A DNA stretch of 64,000 bases from Chiayiivirga flava (lineage in GTDB: Bacteria > Pseudomonadota > Gammaproteobacteria > Xanthomonadales > Xanthomonadaceae). The notes beneath the pieces are model-generated. The model worked only from the letters and a program-made list of their open reading frames with translations, was not told where the DNA came from and ran no database searches. The translations under genes and the position numbers were made by a program. This document shows positions 43,758-53,025 of the stretch, piece by piece (the stretch's first letter is position 1; each line of letters opens with the position of its first letter). The stretch covers positions 84,229 through 148,228 of the forward strand of contig NZ_JACHHP010000003.1 of assembly GCF_014202825.1 (NCBI RefSeq). The letters are read 5' to 3'.

Positions 43758-44645
43758 TCAGCTTCGCGGGGCCCGGCGTCGGTCTGGGCCTCGGGCCGGC
43801 GCGCGATCGCGTGCGGTCGCAGACCGCAGCCGGGCGCCGCCCGCCGGGGAACTGCGCTTCGCGGCCGCGGTAACGGGCGCCAGCGTGATCCAGGTCGGGG
43901 CATGGTCGCTGGCACCGGGTTCGCCGCGCACCCAGGTGTCGACGCCTGCGTCGCGCAGCCGGGGCGCGAGCACCGCGCTGAGCAGCAGGTGGTCGATGCG
44001 CAGGCCGGCGTTGCGCTGCCAGTGCTGGCGGAAATAGTCCCAGAAGGTGTAGATCGCGGCGTCCGGATGCGTGGCACGGATCGCGTCGGTCCAGCCCTGC
44101 GCGAGCAGGCGGCGGTACGCCTCGCGGCTCTCGGGCTGGAGCAGGGCGTCCTTCTTCCACGAGCGGGTGTCGTAGATGTCCGCGTCGGTGGGCACCACGT
44201 TGTAGTCGCCGGCGAGCACCACCGGGGCGCCGCTGTCCCAGAGCGTCTGCGCGTGCGCGATCAGGCGTTCGAACCAGGCCAGCTTGTACTCGAACTTCGG
44301 TCCGGGCTGCGGGTTGCCGTTCGGCAGGTAGAGGCAACCGACCAGCACGCCGTCCACCGCGGCTTCGAGGTAGCGGCTTTGGGCCGGGTCCGGATCGTCC
44401 GGCAGGCCGCGGCGGCTCTCCAGTGGCTGCGTGCCGCGCGCAAGGATGGCGACGCCGTTCCACGCGCGCTGGCCGTGCCACAGCGCGCCGTAGCCGGCGG
44501 CGTCGAGTTCCGCCGCGGGAAACAGCGCGCTGTCGGCCTTCAGTTCCTGCAGGCAGACCACATCCGGCGCTTCGCGCGCGAGCCAGTCGAGCAGCCGCGG
44601 CAGGCGCGAGCGGATGCCGTTGATGTTGAACGTGGCAAGTTTCAT
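43758..44645 (-). CDS. xthA: Exodeoxyribonuclease III
   Basis: This 295-residue EEP-family AP endonuclease/3'-5' exonuclease acts in base-excision repair. MKLATFNINGIRSRLPRLLDWL (Asn7), VVCLQELKAD (metal Glu), VVLAGDYNVVPTDADI and GASDHAPTWITL (catalytic Asp-His) are intact. The core ends near residue 258. An extra tail of about 35 residues, Arg/Ala-rich (AKRSSPAGGARLRSATARDR...), is unusual. The ATG at 44645 follows GGAG. It is probably its own unit. Confidence 0.95.
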   Translation of the reverse strand: MKLATFNINGIRSRLPRLLDWLAREAPDVVCLQELKADSALFPAAELDAAGYGALWHGQRAWNGVAILARGTQPLESRRGLPDDPDPAQSRYLEAAVDGVLVGCLYLPNGNPQPGPKFEYKLAWFERLIAHAQTLWDSGAPVVLAGDYNVVPTDADIYDTRSWKKDALLQPESREAYRRLLAQGWTDAIRATHPDAAIYTFWDYFRQHWQRNAGLRIDHLLLSAVLAPRLRDAGVDTWVRGEPGASDHAPTWITLAPVTAAAKRSSPAGGARLRSATARDRAPARGPDRRRAPRS

Positions 44646-44740
44646 CGGCGGCTCCGGTGTCGGCGGAGGCGCAGTGTTGCCGTCGGCGGCGGAACCCGGG
44701 CGGAACGAGGACGCGTGCCGCGCGGCCGGATGCGCGCGGC

Positions 44741-45925
44741 TCAGGCCTTGCGCTTGCGTGCCACGGCGCTGTCGGACCAGTGCGTGCGTTCGGGCGCGCC
44801 GGCGTCGAGCACCGGTGCCGCGAACGGCGCCGGCCCGGGCGTGCGGCCGAACTTGATCGGATGCGCGACGCCGCGATAGCGCCCCACCACCGGATGCTCG
44901 AGCGTCGCGATCATGCCTTCGGCGAGCGTCTGCGGGTGCTCGAACATGTCCTCGATGCGCCGCGCCGCCGCGCTCGGCACCTCGTCGCCGAACAGCGCTT
45001 CCCATTCGTGCGCATCGCGCGCGGCGAGCGCGGCGTGCAGCGCGGGCACGATCTCGTGCGCCAGCGCGGCGCGTTTGCGCACCGTGTCGTAGCGTGCGTC
45101 GCCGGCCAGCGCATCGAGTCCGGTGCGTTCGCACAGCGCTTTCCAGAAGCGCGCGGTATTGGCCGAGATGTAGATGTAGCCGTCGCGCGTGGGATGGATG
45201 CCGGTGACGCCGCCCGAGCGCATGTCGCGGCCGATGTCGAGCGATTCGCCGTCGACCCAGATCATGCGTGCGGACTGCATCGTCAGCGCGCTGCGCAGCA
45301 GCGACACGCCGACGAACTGGCCCAGACCGCTGCGTTCGCGTTCGAACAGCGCGCTGGCGACGCCGGCGGCGAGCAGCGCGGCCGCGTAGTAGTCCACCAC
45401 CGAGCCGTAGATCACCTCCGGCGGCCCGCCGCGCTTGCCCTGCAGCGCGCACATGCCGGTCATGGTCTGCAGCACCTGGTCGTACCCGGCCTTGTCCTTC
45501 ATCGGGCCGTTTTCGCCGTAGCCGGTGACCGCGCAGTAGATCAGGCGCGGATTGAGCGGCGTGAGCTGCTCGAAATCGATGCCCAGCCGCGCCGGCACCG
45601 ACGGGCGGAAGTTGTGCACCAGCACGTCGGCCTCGCGCACCAGACGCAGCAGCGCAGCGTGATCGTCGGCGCGTTTGAGATCGAGCACGATGCCGCGCTT
45701 GCTGCGGTTCACGCCGAGGAACGCGCGGCTTTCGCTCGCGAGCGTGGACGGATACTGGCGCAGGTTGTCGCCCGCGGGCGGTTCGATCTTGATCACGTCC
45801 GCGCCCTGGTCGGCGAGCAGGGTGCAGCCGTACGGCCCGGCGATATACGCGCTCAGGTCGAGCACGCGCACGCCGGCGAGCGGGCCGTGGCCGTGCGGCG
45901 GTGGCGGGGCGGGCGGAGAATCCAT
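44741..45925 (-). CDS. CaiB/BaiF (class III) CoA-transferase
   Basis: This enzyme of about 394 residues belongs to family III CoA-transferases, which move CoA between carboxylates. Signatures include GPLAGVRVLDLSAYIAGPYG, ADVIKIEPPAGDNLRQ, SKRGIVLDLKRADD and the catalytic-region GYDQVLQTMTGMCALQG. The start is uncertain: an ATG at 45925 or a GTG at 45961. It lies 109 bp after the GH127 gene in the same direction, so a role in the catabolic locus is inferred. Substrate is unknown. Confidence 0.9.
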   Translation of the reverse strand: MDSPPAPPPPHGHGPLAGVRVLDLSAYIAGPYGCTLLADQGADVIKIEPPAGDNLRQYPSTLASESRAFLGVNRSKRGIVLDLKRADDHAALLRLVREADVLVHNFRPSVPARLGIDFEQLTPLNPRLIYCAVTGYGENGPMKDKAGYDQVLQTMTGMCALQGKRGGPPEVIYGSVVDYYAAALLAAGVASALFERERSGLGQFVGVSLLRSALTMQSARMIWVDGESLDIGRDMRSGGVTGIHPTRDGYIYISANTARFWKALCERTGLDALAGDARYDTVRKRAALAHEIVPALHAALAARDAHEWEALFGDEVPSAAARRIEDMFEHPQTLAEGMIATLEHPVVGRYRGVAHPIKFGRTPGPAPFAAPVLDAGAPERTHWSDSAVARKRKA

Positions 45926-46034
45926 CGGGCTGGGCGGGTATCCGGTGAGCGCGTGTTTCACTCTGGGCGAAGCCGCGCCAAAGAAACAGGCGCGGGCGAT
46001 ATGTTCTGGCGCTACGAATTCTTGCGCCAGCCGG

Positions 46035-47879
46035 TCACGGTGGCGCGTCGTCGTCGGGGGCCAGCGCCATCCACGTCAGCCGCCACGCCCCGTCGACCCG
46101 ACCGCCGGCGCGATACCACGGCTGGAACACCAGCGGCGCACGGCCGGGCGGTGCGAAGGCGATGGCGGGCGCGTCGTCCGCGTCGTCGGACGGCAGCAAC
46201 GCGAGTGCGGTGTCGGCATCGGGCGGGGGGCGCACGGTCTCGGACGTCTTGTATCCGTCGACGAGTCCGGTGGCGTACACCAGCGGGCCGCGGCTGAGCG
46301 CGAGATAGTCGAAGCGCAGTACCTGCTGTTCCACCGCGCTGCCGTCCGGCGCGCGCGACACCTGCACGTTGCGTTGCGTGGCGCGATGCGTGCGGGGACG
46401 CATCGGCAGCACCAGCGTCACGGTCTCGCCGCCGGACCAGCGGCGTTCGATGTGCGCGTGCTGTCCCGCATCGATGCGTGCGTCCGCGGCTTGCCCGTCG
46501 ATCTGCAGGGTGGCGCCGTCGGCCCACGCCGGGATGCGCACGCGCAGCGCGAACGTGGCCGCGCGTTCGACATCGATGTGCAGGTCGATCTCGCCGTCGG
46601 CGGGGTAGGCGGTGGTCTGCTCGATGCGGACGCGGCCGGCGGCGGCGGTGTCGAAGGTTGCGCTGCCGGGGCCGAGCAGGTTCACCGTCAGCGTGCCGTC
46701 GGACGCGCAGGCATAGGCGATCTCCGGCAATTCCTCGATCGCCATCGCGCCGCTCGACTTGCAGCAGCGCCAGTACGTGGTGTGCACGCGCCTGCCGTTC
46801 GGGAATACGTAGTAGCACCAGTCCTCGCCGTTCGGCGCCTGCGCGCCGAGCAGATCGTTGTAGGCGCTGCGTTCGATCTCGTCGGCGTACATGGCCTGTC
46901 CGGTGAGCCGCAGCAATTCGCGGTTGAGCTGGATCCATGCCAGCGTGGAACAGGTTTCCACGTAGCCGTGCGGATCGAAGACGCCGGCCGGGTTGAACAC
47001 CTCGCGCGAGCGATGCGCGACCCCGCCCCACGGCCCGCCGCCGAGCGACAGATGCGCATCGCGGATGTTGCGCCACAGGTGCTCGACCGCGCTGCGGTAC
47101 GCCGCCTCGCCGGTGACGCGATGCAACTTGGCCAGGCCCACCAGGTTCCACGCCAGCTGGTAGGCCTTGCCGGTACCGATCTCGGACGCATCGGCTCCGG
47201 CGAGCGCGCGCGTGAGCAGCGCGAGGTTCGGCTGGGTGTCGGCCTGCGCAACGATGGTCTGCGCAAGAGCGAGGTAACGCGGCTCGCCGGTGGCCTCGAA
47301 CAGGTCCACCATCGGATCCATCAGAACCGTGGCCGACATGCCGAAGTGGTTGCCGAGTTCGGTGATGTCCAGGCCGTGTGCACCGATCACGCTGCAGCAC
47401 AGGTCGCCGATGCGGCGCGCGGCGTCCAGCCAGCGGGGTCCGCCGAAGCGGCGATGCGCCTCGATCAGTCCGAGCACGAGATAGGCGTGCGTCCAGATGT
47501 CCCAGGTGCGCACGCTGGGCTCGCCGTTCCACGACACTGGCTTGGGCGGCTGCGGTCGCATGAAGCGGCGTTCGGGCGCATACGTGCCGAGGTAGCCGTC
47601 GTCCTCCTGCACGCGGACAAGATAGTCCGCGACGCGGTGCACGCTGGCGGTGAGCGCTGCATCGCCGCTGCGCGCAGCCGCCTTCGACGCGGCCACGAGC
47701 CACTTGCCCGCGTGCTCTCCATACCAGTCGCCTTCGACGTTGCGTGCACGCACGTCCGGGGCGAACAGCACGATGGCCGGGCTGGTTTCGTCGACGATGA
47801 AGTGCGACAGGCGGCCGCGCAGGTTGGCGTCGAGCGCATCCCCGAGCAGGCCACGCAACTGGATGCGGGGGGCGGTCAT
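46035..47879 (-). CDS. GH127 / beta-L-arabinofuranosidase-like protein (DUF1680)
   Basis: This 614-residue protein has the (alpha/alpha)6 barrel layout of GH127 (formerly DUF1680). Members are typified by bifidobacterial HypBA1, which cleaves beta-L-arabinofuranosides with a catalytic cysteine and zinc. Here the adjacent Cys372 and Cys373 (RCCKSSG) and EDWC at 352-355 resemble that site. No signal peptide is seen, so it is probably cytoplasmic. The ATG overlaps the preceding gene's stop (ATGA). Other GH127-like specificities are possible. Confidence 0.85.
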   Translation of the reverse strand: MTAPRIQLRGLLGDALDANLRGRLSHFIVDETSPAIVLFAPDVRARNVEGDWYGEHAGKWLVAASKAAARSGDAALTASVHRVADYLVRVQEDDGYLGTYAPERRFMRPQPPKPVSWNGEPSVRTWDIWTHAYLVLGLIEAHRRFGGPRWLDAARRIGDLCCSVIGAHGLDITELGNHFGMSATVLMDPMVDLFEATGEPRYLALAQTIVAQADTQPNLALLTRALAGADASEIGTGKAYQLAWNLVGLAKLHRVTGEAAYRSAVEHLWRNIRDAHLSLGGGPWGGVAHRSREVFNPAGVFDPHGYVETCSTLAWIQLNRELLRLTGQAMYADEIERSAYNDLLGAQAPNGEDWCYYVFPNGRRVHTTYWRCCKSSGAMAIEELPEIAYACASDGTLTVNLLGPGSATFDTAAAGRVRIEQTTAYPADGEIDLHIDVERAATFALRVRIPAWADGATLQIDGQAADARIDAGQHAHIERRWSGGETVTLVLPMRPRTHRATQRNVQVSRAPDGSAVEQQVLRFDYLALSRGPLVYATGLVDGYKTSETVRPPPDADTALALLPSDDADDAPAIAFAPPGRAPLVFQPWYRAGGRVDGAWRLTWMALAPDDDAPP

Positions 47880-50656
47880 TGGAGGAACCTTGCGACGTCT
47901 TCGATCTGCTCGGCGCTGAGTCCGGTGGCGTGCACGCGCATCACGCCGTGCGTCAGCGCTTCGACGATGCGCGCGTGCGGGCGCGATGCGATCACGCTGC
48001 GCGGCGGGATATTGCCGACGGGATTGTCGTGGCAGGCGGCGCAGCGCTGGCGGTAGATGGCGGCGCCGTCGAGTCCATCGGCCGCGGGCGCCGCCACCGG
48101 CACGACGGCCGTCGCGCGCGTGCGGTGCGGCAGGCTGCGGCCACCGCTGCCGAAGGCCTGGATGCGATCGGTGCCGACGAACACCTGCCCGCCGCCGAAG
48201 CCGGGCGTGTTGTACTTGCCGCTGGTGAACAGCGCACCGGGCGCGCTTCGCCACAATACGCGCAGATCGTCGGCGGAAAATGCGTAGAGCACCGGCTGCG
48301 GTGCGTCGTCGCCCGCCAGCAGGGCGCTGCGCGGCGCGTTTTCGTCGAGCACCCACACCACCGCGTCGCGCGCGCCGTTGCTCGTGACCACCGGCGAGCC
48401 CGGGTTGCCGAACACCACCGTGTCGTTCGCCGCGGCGATGCGCAGATAGGGTGCGTCGGCGTCGCCGGCGACCTCCAGCCGGACGAGCGAGGGCGGGATG
48501 CTTTCGGCCGAGCCGGTGGCGCGTTTGGTGTTGCCCGTGACGAACAGGTGCAACCTGCCGTCCGCGGCGCGGAATGACGCCGGCACCGAGCGCGCACGCG
48601 CAAGATCGAGCGCGGCGTCGTCTTCCGAATACGGGCCGAACACATTGAGCGGTCCGCGCGTGCCGAACTGCGGCTGCGTCTGCGGCGGCAGCAGCGAGGC
48701 GTCGGTGGAGGCGTCCGTGGTACACGGCGGGCGGTGGTCGAGGCGGCCGGGCAGGCGGTCCGCATCGAGCAGGTAGACGTTGCCCTGCTTGCCGCCGACC
48801 GCGAGCAGCTGCATGGCGTCGTCGTTTCCCGACGGCAGCAGCATCGCGCCGCCCGCGCCGAGATCGATGTCCATCTTCGCCGAGGTGCAATGGTTGAACG
48901 GCGTGTAGGTGCCGCGCAGGGTGAAGCCGTCGGCGTCGTGCGTGAGCTGCAGCAGCGATTGCGTCCAGTCGTGTGCGGACTGCTGGTGGCCGTCGAAGCC
49001 GCTGCCGGTGACCACGTGCACGCGGCCGCGCGCGTCGACCGCCGGCCCGCCCGCGCCCCAGATGCCGCCGCTGCCGCGGTGCGGCATCGCGACCGCGGCG
49101 AAGGCGCTGGCAACGCGCGCCGTCGTGGTGTCCACCGACACCAGCCAGCCGGTTTCCGATTCGCCGAACACCACGTACAGCCGGCTGCCGTCGGGGCTCA
49201 GGTTCAGGGCGCCGCGCTGCACGCGGAAATCGAAGCGCCGCTTCGGCGGCACGCGCGTCGGGCCGGCGTTGCGGTTCAGGGTGTTGAAGGTGTCCTCGTC
49301 GAGCGTCACCGGCCAGCCGGGCAACACGGCGCCGCTGGCGATGTCGATCGCGTACGCCTGCCAGCGCGACACCGGATCGCAGTGCGTCACGTACAGCACG
49401 CCGCGGCCGATGTCGACGATCGGCGTGCTCAGGATGCCGGTGGGCACGCCGTCGAGCGGCGCGGGCTGCAGCCGGCACGCGTCGCCGAGCCGCGTGCGCC
49501 ACAGGATGCGCCCCGGCGCGAGGTCGCCGCTGCGCGCCGCGTTCACGGCGATCACGTCGCCGTGGTTCGTGGCGGCGAACACCGCCGCAAACGTTTCGCC
49601 GCGATGCGGGCCCTGCGACATCGTGACGCCGTCGACATGCAGCGGCGAGGCATACAGCCGCGCCGGCGTGCCGTCGGCCCCGTCGAGTGGCGGCGATTCC
49701 CAGACCTGGCCGAAGTTCGCGTCGGCGACGATGTCGGGCGACAGCACGGTTTCGTCGGCATGCCAGCCGCTGCGCGCCCGATCGCCGTGGAACGTGGCGA
49801 CGGCGCCCGTGCGCGCAGGCCGCGGCGCTGCGCGCGGCGGCTCGGCGCGCGCGGGCGCGGCGGCCCGCAAGCCGTATGCGGGCACTTCGCGTCGCGCGGT
49901 CCACGCCACGGCATTGAGCAGCAGCGTGCGCAGTCCCGGCTGATCGAACGCGGTGGAAAAGTGCGCGCCGGTGAACACGAATGCGCGGCCGCCGTCGTCG
50001 CGTTCGAATGCCCACGCCACCGGGTGGCGCTCGGCGACGTCGTCGAGCAGCGCATGTCCGTCGCGGAACTGCGGATGCAGCGTGGCCGACAGGATCGGCG
50101 TGGTCGGCCGCGCCGTGGAATCGCGCTGCACGGTCGGATAGAACTCGTCGCGATACTCGATGGCGCCGACGCCGCGCAGCAGCGGGTGCGTGGCCGTCGC
50201 AGCTTCGAGGCGGGTCCATTCGGTGGTGCGGTCGTACAGCCCGCGCCGCGCCGCGCCGAGCGCGCGCGGCACGCCGAGGTCGTCGTCCACCGGCACGGTC
50301 GAGGCCTGGTGCAGTGCGATGACGCCGACACCGCGTTGCAGTGCGCGCTCCCATGCCGCGCGGTGCGACGCGTCGCGGAGCGGGTGCGCGTTGTTGCCGT
50401 CGAAGTACCACAGCACCGTGTCTGCGGCATCGAGCGCGTGCGGGTTCTCCGGCCAGCCGTCCGGATAGGACGTGACGCGCAGATCGTGCGCGGCATCGGG
50501 CGAGGATTCGAGCAGGGTCTGCAGCGTGCGCACGCCAACGGGATAGTCGTGCCGGCCCGGACCTTCGCTCGCAGGGCCGCCGATCAGCACCACGGTCTGC
50601 GCCGACACACCGGCGCAGGACACCGCCGCCAGCAGGAGCGCAACGAGTCGACTCAC
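47876..50656 (-). CDS. ThuA-like/quinoprotein-like/cytochrome c fusion protein
   Basis: This 926-residue exported protein has a signal peptide (MSRLVALLLAAVSCAGVSAQ). Residues about 21-240 are a ThuA-like, glutamine-amidotransferase-type fold (WYFDGNNAHPLRDA, VGVIALHQAS). An Ala/Pro/Arg linker (about 255-285) leads to a long beta-propeller, probably PQQ-type (SRLYVVFGESETGWLVSVDTTT). A C-terminal class I cytochrome c has CAACH at 872-876. This suggests a periplasmic oxidoreductase. It starts at a GTG overlapping the upstream gene by 4 bp and overlaps the GH127 gene by 4 bp. Confidence 0.82.
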   Translation of the reverse strand: MSRLVALLLAAVSCAGVSAQTVVLIGGPASEGPGRHDYPVGVRTLQTLLESSPDAAHDLRVTSYPDGWPENPHALDAADTVLWYFDGNNAHPLRDASHRAAWERALQRGVGVIALHQASTVPVDDDLGVPRALGAARRGLYDRTTEWTRLEAATATHPLLRGVGAIEYRDEFYPTVQRDSTARPTTPILSATLHPQFRDGHALLDDVAERHPVAWAFERDDGGRAFVFTGAHFSTAFDQPGLRTLLLNAVAWTARREVPAYGLRAAAPARAEPPRAAPRPARTGAVATFHGDRARSGWHADETVLSPDIVADANFGQVWESPPLDGADGTPARLYASPLHVDGVTMSQGPHRGETFAAVFAATNHGDVIAVNAARSGDLAPGRILWRTRLGDACRLQPAPLDGVPTGILSTPIVDIGRGVLYVTHCDPVSRWQAYAIDIASGAVLPGWPVTLDEDTFNTLNRNAGPTRVPPKRRFDFRVQRGALNLSPDGSRLYVVFGESETGWLVSVDTTTARVASAFAAVAMPHRGSGGIWGAGGPAVDARGRVHVVTGSGFDGHQQSAHDWTQSLLQLTHDADGFTLRGTYTPFNHCTSAKMDIDLGAGGAMLLPSGNDDAMQLLAVGGKQGNVYLLDADRLPGRLDHRPPCTTDASTDASLLPPQTQPQFGTRGPLNVFGPYSEDDAALDLARARSVPASFRAADGRLHLFVTGNTKRATGSAESIPPSLVRLEVAGDADAPYLRIAAANDTVVFGNPGSPVVTSNGARDAVVWVLDENAPRSALLAGDDAPQPVLYAFSADDLRVLWRSAPGALFTSGKYNTPGFGGGQVFVGTDRIQAFGSGGRSLPHRTRATAVVPVAAPAADGLDGAAIYRQRCAACHDNPVGNIPPRSVIASRPHARIVEALTHGVMRVHATGLSAEQIEDVARFLQ

Positions 50657-52890
50657 ACCGCGTCCTTCACGCAGCGGAAGCCGACCATGCCCGAGCGATC
50701 CTTGCACGGCGCCATCAGCAGGTACTTGCCGTGCCGGTCGAGGCGGTGCGCCTGCGGGAAATACCAGTGCGAGGTCTGCGGCCGGTACAGGCTGCCGCCG
50801 CGCAGCACGGCCGCACGCGTGTGGTCGTCGAGATACTCGTCGGTCCATTGCCACACGTTGCCGACGAGATCCAGCACGCCGAACGGGCTCGCGCCGGCGG
50901 GATGCGCGTCGACGTCGTCCGGCGCGCGCAGCGTGCGCGCGATGCACGGCGCCGGCACCGCATCGTCGCGCCAGGCATCGCCCCACGGGTAGCGGCGGCC
51001 ATCGCGTCCCTGCGCGGCGTACTGCCATTCCCACTCGCGCGGCAGCCGTTTGCCGGCCCACGCGGCGTAGGCGCGTGCATCCTCGATCGACACCCAGCGC
51101 ACCGGCTGCCGCTCGCTGCCGGGCGCCGGCGCGCCGTCGATCCAGTGCCGCAGGAAGTTGTGCGTATCGCGCGGTGCGTAGCCGCTGGCCGCGAGGAACT
51201 GCGCGAACTGCGCGTTGCTGACGTTGCACCGGTCGATGAAGAAGCGGCGCATTGCCATGCGGCGCCGGTGAGTGCGGCGCGGACTCGGTTCCCACGGATA
51301 CTGCACGTCGACGCCATCCCAGCTCTGGCCCTCGATCGCGACGCCGCCGACGGCAAACTCGAAGTCGCCGGCGGGGATCTCCAGCATGCCGTCGGGTGCG
51401 TCGTCTGCCGGCGCGGTGGCGTCGATCGGCACCAGCGTCTGCGGAAGCGAACGCCATGTCGCGGACAACGATTGCAGCGGCGTTCGCGCGCGTTCGCGCA
51501 TGGCGGACAGGAACGCGTCGAGGCCGTCGACACGCGCATCGGCACGCAGCGCGACCACGGCGCCGAAGCCGTGCGCTTCGAGCCCGAACGCGAGCACCGC
51601 GCGCCCGCCGTCGATGCGCGGCTCGAGTTCCACGCCGTTCCACGCATCGATGTAGCGCGTGCCGTGTGCGTGCGGGACGGCAAGCTGTTCGCCGTCGACA
51701 GCGGATTCGAAGCGGTTCACGAGGGTCCACAGCGTCAGCGTCGCGAGCGGAAAGCGGCTCGCGAACACGCCGGCCTGCAGCGTCTTCTCGTACGGCCGCC
51801 AGTCCATGCTGACGACGGCGTCGGGGAACATGCGGTAGATCGCCGCGATGCGGCGCAGCGTTTCCGCGTCGCGCGGCGTGAACTGGTTCCAGATGCCCCA
51901 GACGTTTTCCCAGGCGTTGTAGCCCACGCCGTTGAAGAAGCAGTACTGCAGATCATGGCGGCGATCGCGGCCCCAGCGGTTCTCGTAGTTGATCATGTGG
52001 CGCGGTTCGAGCCACTTGAACTTCGCCACCGGCGGCACCGGCTCGTTCGGCGCCTTCTTGCCCCAGCTCTGCACGTTCCAGATCAACTGCTCCTCGGCGC
52101 TGATGGTGGACTCGGGCTGCAGCACCACTGGGCATCCCGCGGCATCGCAGGCGTCGAAGAACGCACGCGGCACGCCGTTGTAGGTGTCGCCGTTGATGCC
52201 GTCGGCGCCGATGGCGACGACGAGTTTTGCCATCGTGCCCCAATCGGTGTCGTCGGGCGGGCGGGTGCCGTGGTCCCACGGCATCGTCGGCAGGAACACG
52301 CGCACGCCGCGCGCGTGGAACGCGTCGACGGCGCGCTTCACTCCATCGATGCCACCGGGAAGATCGTGGAAGTGATCGGTCTTGTTGCGGTCGTCGATGC
52401 CGATGTTGGGATAGACGAACCACAGCAGCACGCTGTCGATGCCGCCGAAGCGCGCCTGCAGATCGTCGAGGTAGCGATCGACCGTGTATCGGCCACTGAC
52501 GGGATCGAAGAAGTGGCGGTCCTCGACCATCATCTGCGCGTGCACGAAGTTGCGCTGCGCCCACTGCAGCTCCGGGCGGCGGTAGTTGCCGTCGTCGTAA
52601 CCGATGCGCACCAGGTGCTCGCGGCGCCAGTCGGCGAGTTCCGCGACCCAGTCGTCGGCGCTGTCGTTGGGGTCGATCATCCAGTGACCGATCTCGGCGA
52701 ACGGCCAGCCCGGCGCGCCGCCCGGCGTCGGCAGGTAGCGACCGGTGGTGACGTGCGAGAACTTGTATTCGCGCTTCACCGCGGTGCGCTCGTCCTCGGA
52801 CGGGAGCATGTGGGGCGACAGGTTTCGGGTGTCTTCAGGGATCATCGGTTCGTATCGGGCGCGCGCGGAAGGCGCGGATGGTTTGCTCAT
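50653..52890 (-). CDS. TIM-barrel-like protein fused to SUMF1 domain
   Basis: This 745-residue protein has two parts. Residues about 45-480 look like a glycosidase TIM barrel (GGIDSVLLWFVYPNIG, FLPTMPWDHGTRPPDDTDWG, QPESTISAEEQ). Residues about 500-740 are a formylglycine-generating-enzyme-like SUMF1 domain (MLEIPAGDFEF, FFIDRCNVSNAQFAQFLAASGY, GKRLPREWEWQYAAQG, GMVGFRCV). The paired active-site cysteines of true FGE are not seen at the expected place (QTSHWYFPQAHR), so sulfatase maturation is doubtful. No signal peptide is seen. The start is uncertain because no good ribosome-binding site precedes 52890. Confidence 0.75.
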   Translation of the reverse strand: MSKPSAPSARARYEPMIPEDTRNLSPHMLPSEDERTAVKREYKFSHVTTGRYLPTPGGAPGWPFAEIGHWMIDPNDSADDWVAELADWRREHLVRIGYDDGNYRRPELQWAQRNFVHAQMMVEDRHFFDPVSGRYTVDRYLDDLQARFGGIDSVLLWFVYPNIGIDDRNKTDHFHDLPGGIDGVKRAVDAFHARGVRVFLPTMPWDHGTRPPDDTDWGTMAKLVVAIGADGINGDTYNGVPRAFFDACDAAGCPVVLQPESTISAEEQLIWNVQSWGKKAPNEPVPPVAKFKWLEPRHMINYENRWGRDRRHDLQYCFFNGVGYNAWENVWGIWNQFTPRDAETLRRIAAIYRMFPDAVVSMDWRPYEKTLQAGVFASRFPLATLTLWTLVNRFESAVDGEQLAVPHAHGTRYIDAWNGVELEPRIDGGRAVLAFGLEAHGFGAVVALRADARVDGLDAFLSAMRERARTPLQSLSATWRSLPQTLVPIDATAPADDAPDGMLEIPAGDFEFAVGGVAIEGQSWDGVDVQYPWEPSPRRTHRRRMAMRRFFIDRCNVSNAQFAQFLAASGYAPRDTHNFLRHWIDGAPAPGSERQPVRWVSIEDARAYAAWAGKRLPREWEWQYAAQGRDGRRYPWGDAWRDDAVPAPCIARTLRAPDDVDAHPAGASPFGVLDLVGNVWQWTDEYLDDHTRAAVLRGGSLYRPQTSHWYFPQAHRLDRHGKYLLMAPCKDRSGMVGFRCVKDAV

Positions 52891-52925
52891 TTGCGAGGTT
52901 GTTCGCTCCGGCCACCGCGCACTCC

Positions 52926-52950
52926 GTCATGCCGGCGAAGGCCGGGGTCC
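52926..52950 (+). repeat. Second interspersed palindromic repeat type
   Basis: GTCATGCCGGC, GAAG, GCCGGGGTCC is a short palindromic element of the kind scattered in many Lysobacterales and other genomes. It differs from the TTCTCCC/GGGAGAA family. It lies in the 135-bp gap between the ribokinase gene and the SUMF1-fusion gene. Confidence 0.55.
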
Positions 52951-53025
52951 GTTGCCCTTGTCTTCCGGCACGAGAGCAGGAAACCGGATACCGTCCTTCG
53001 CCGCGATGACGGATGGAAGGTCGCG

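Noticed and set aside
47880-50411. Continuation of the GH127 reading frame upstream as one 1458-residue protein
   Set aside because: The extra part is an alternative frame of the ThuA/cytochrome c gene. The GH127 homology starts at ATG 47879, and the 4-bp overlap fits a normal gene junction.
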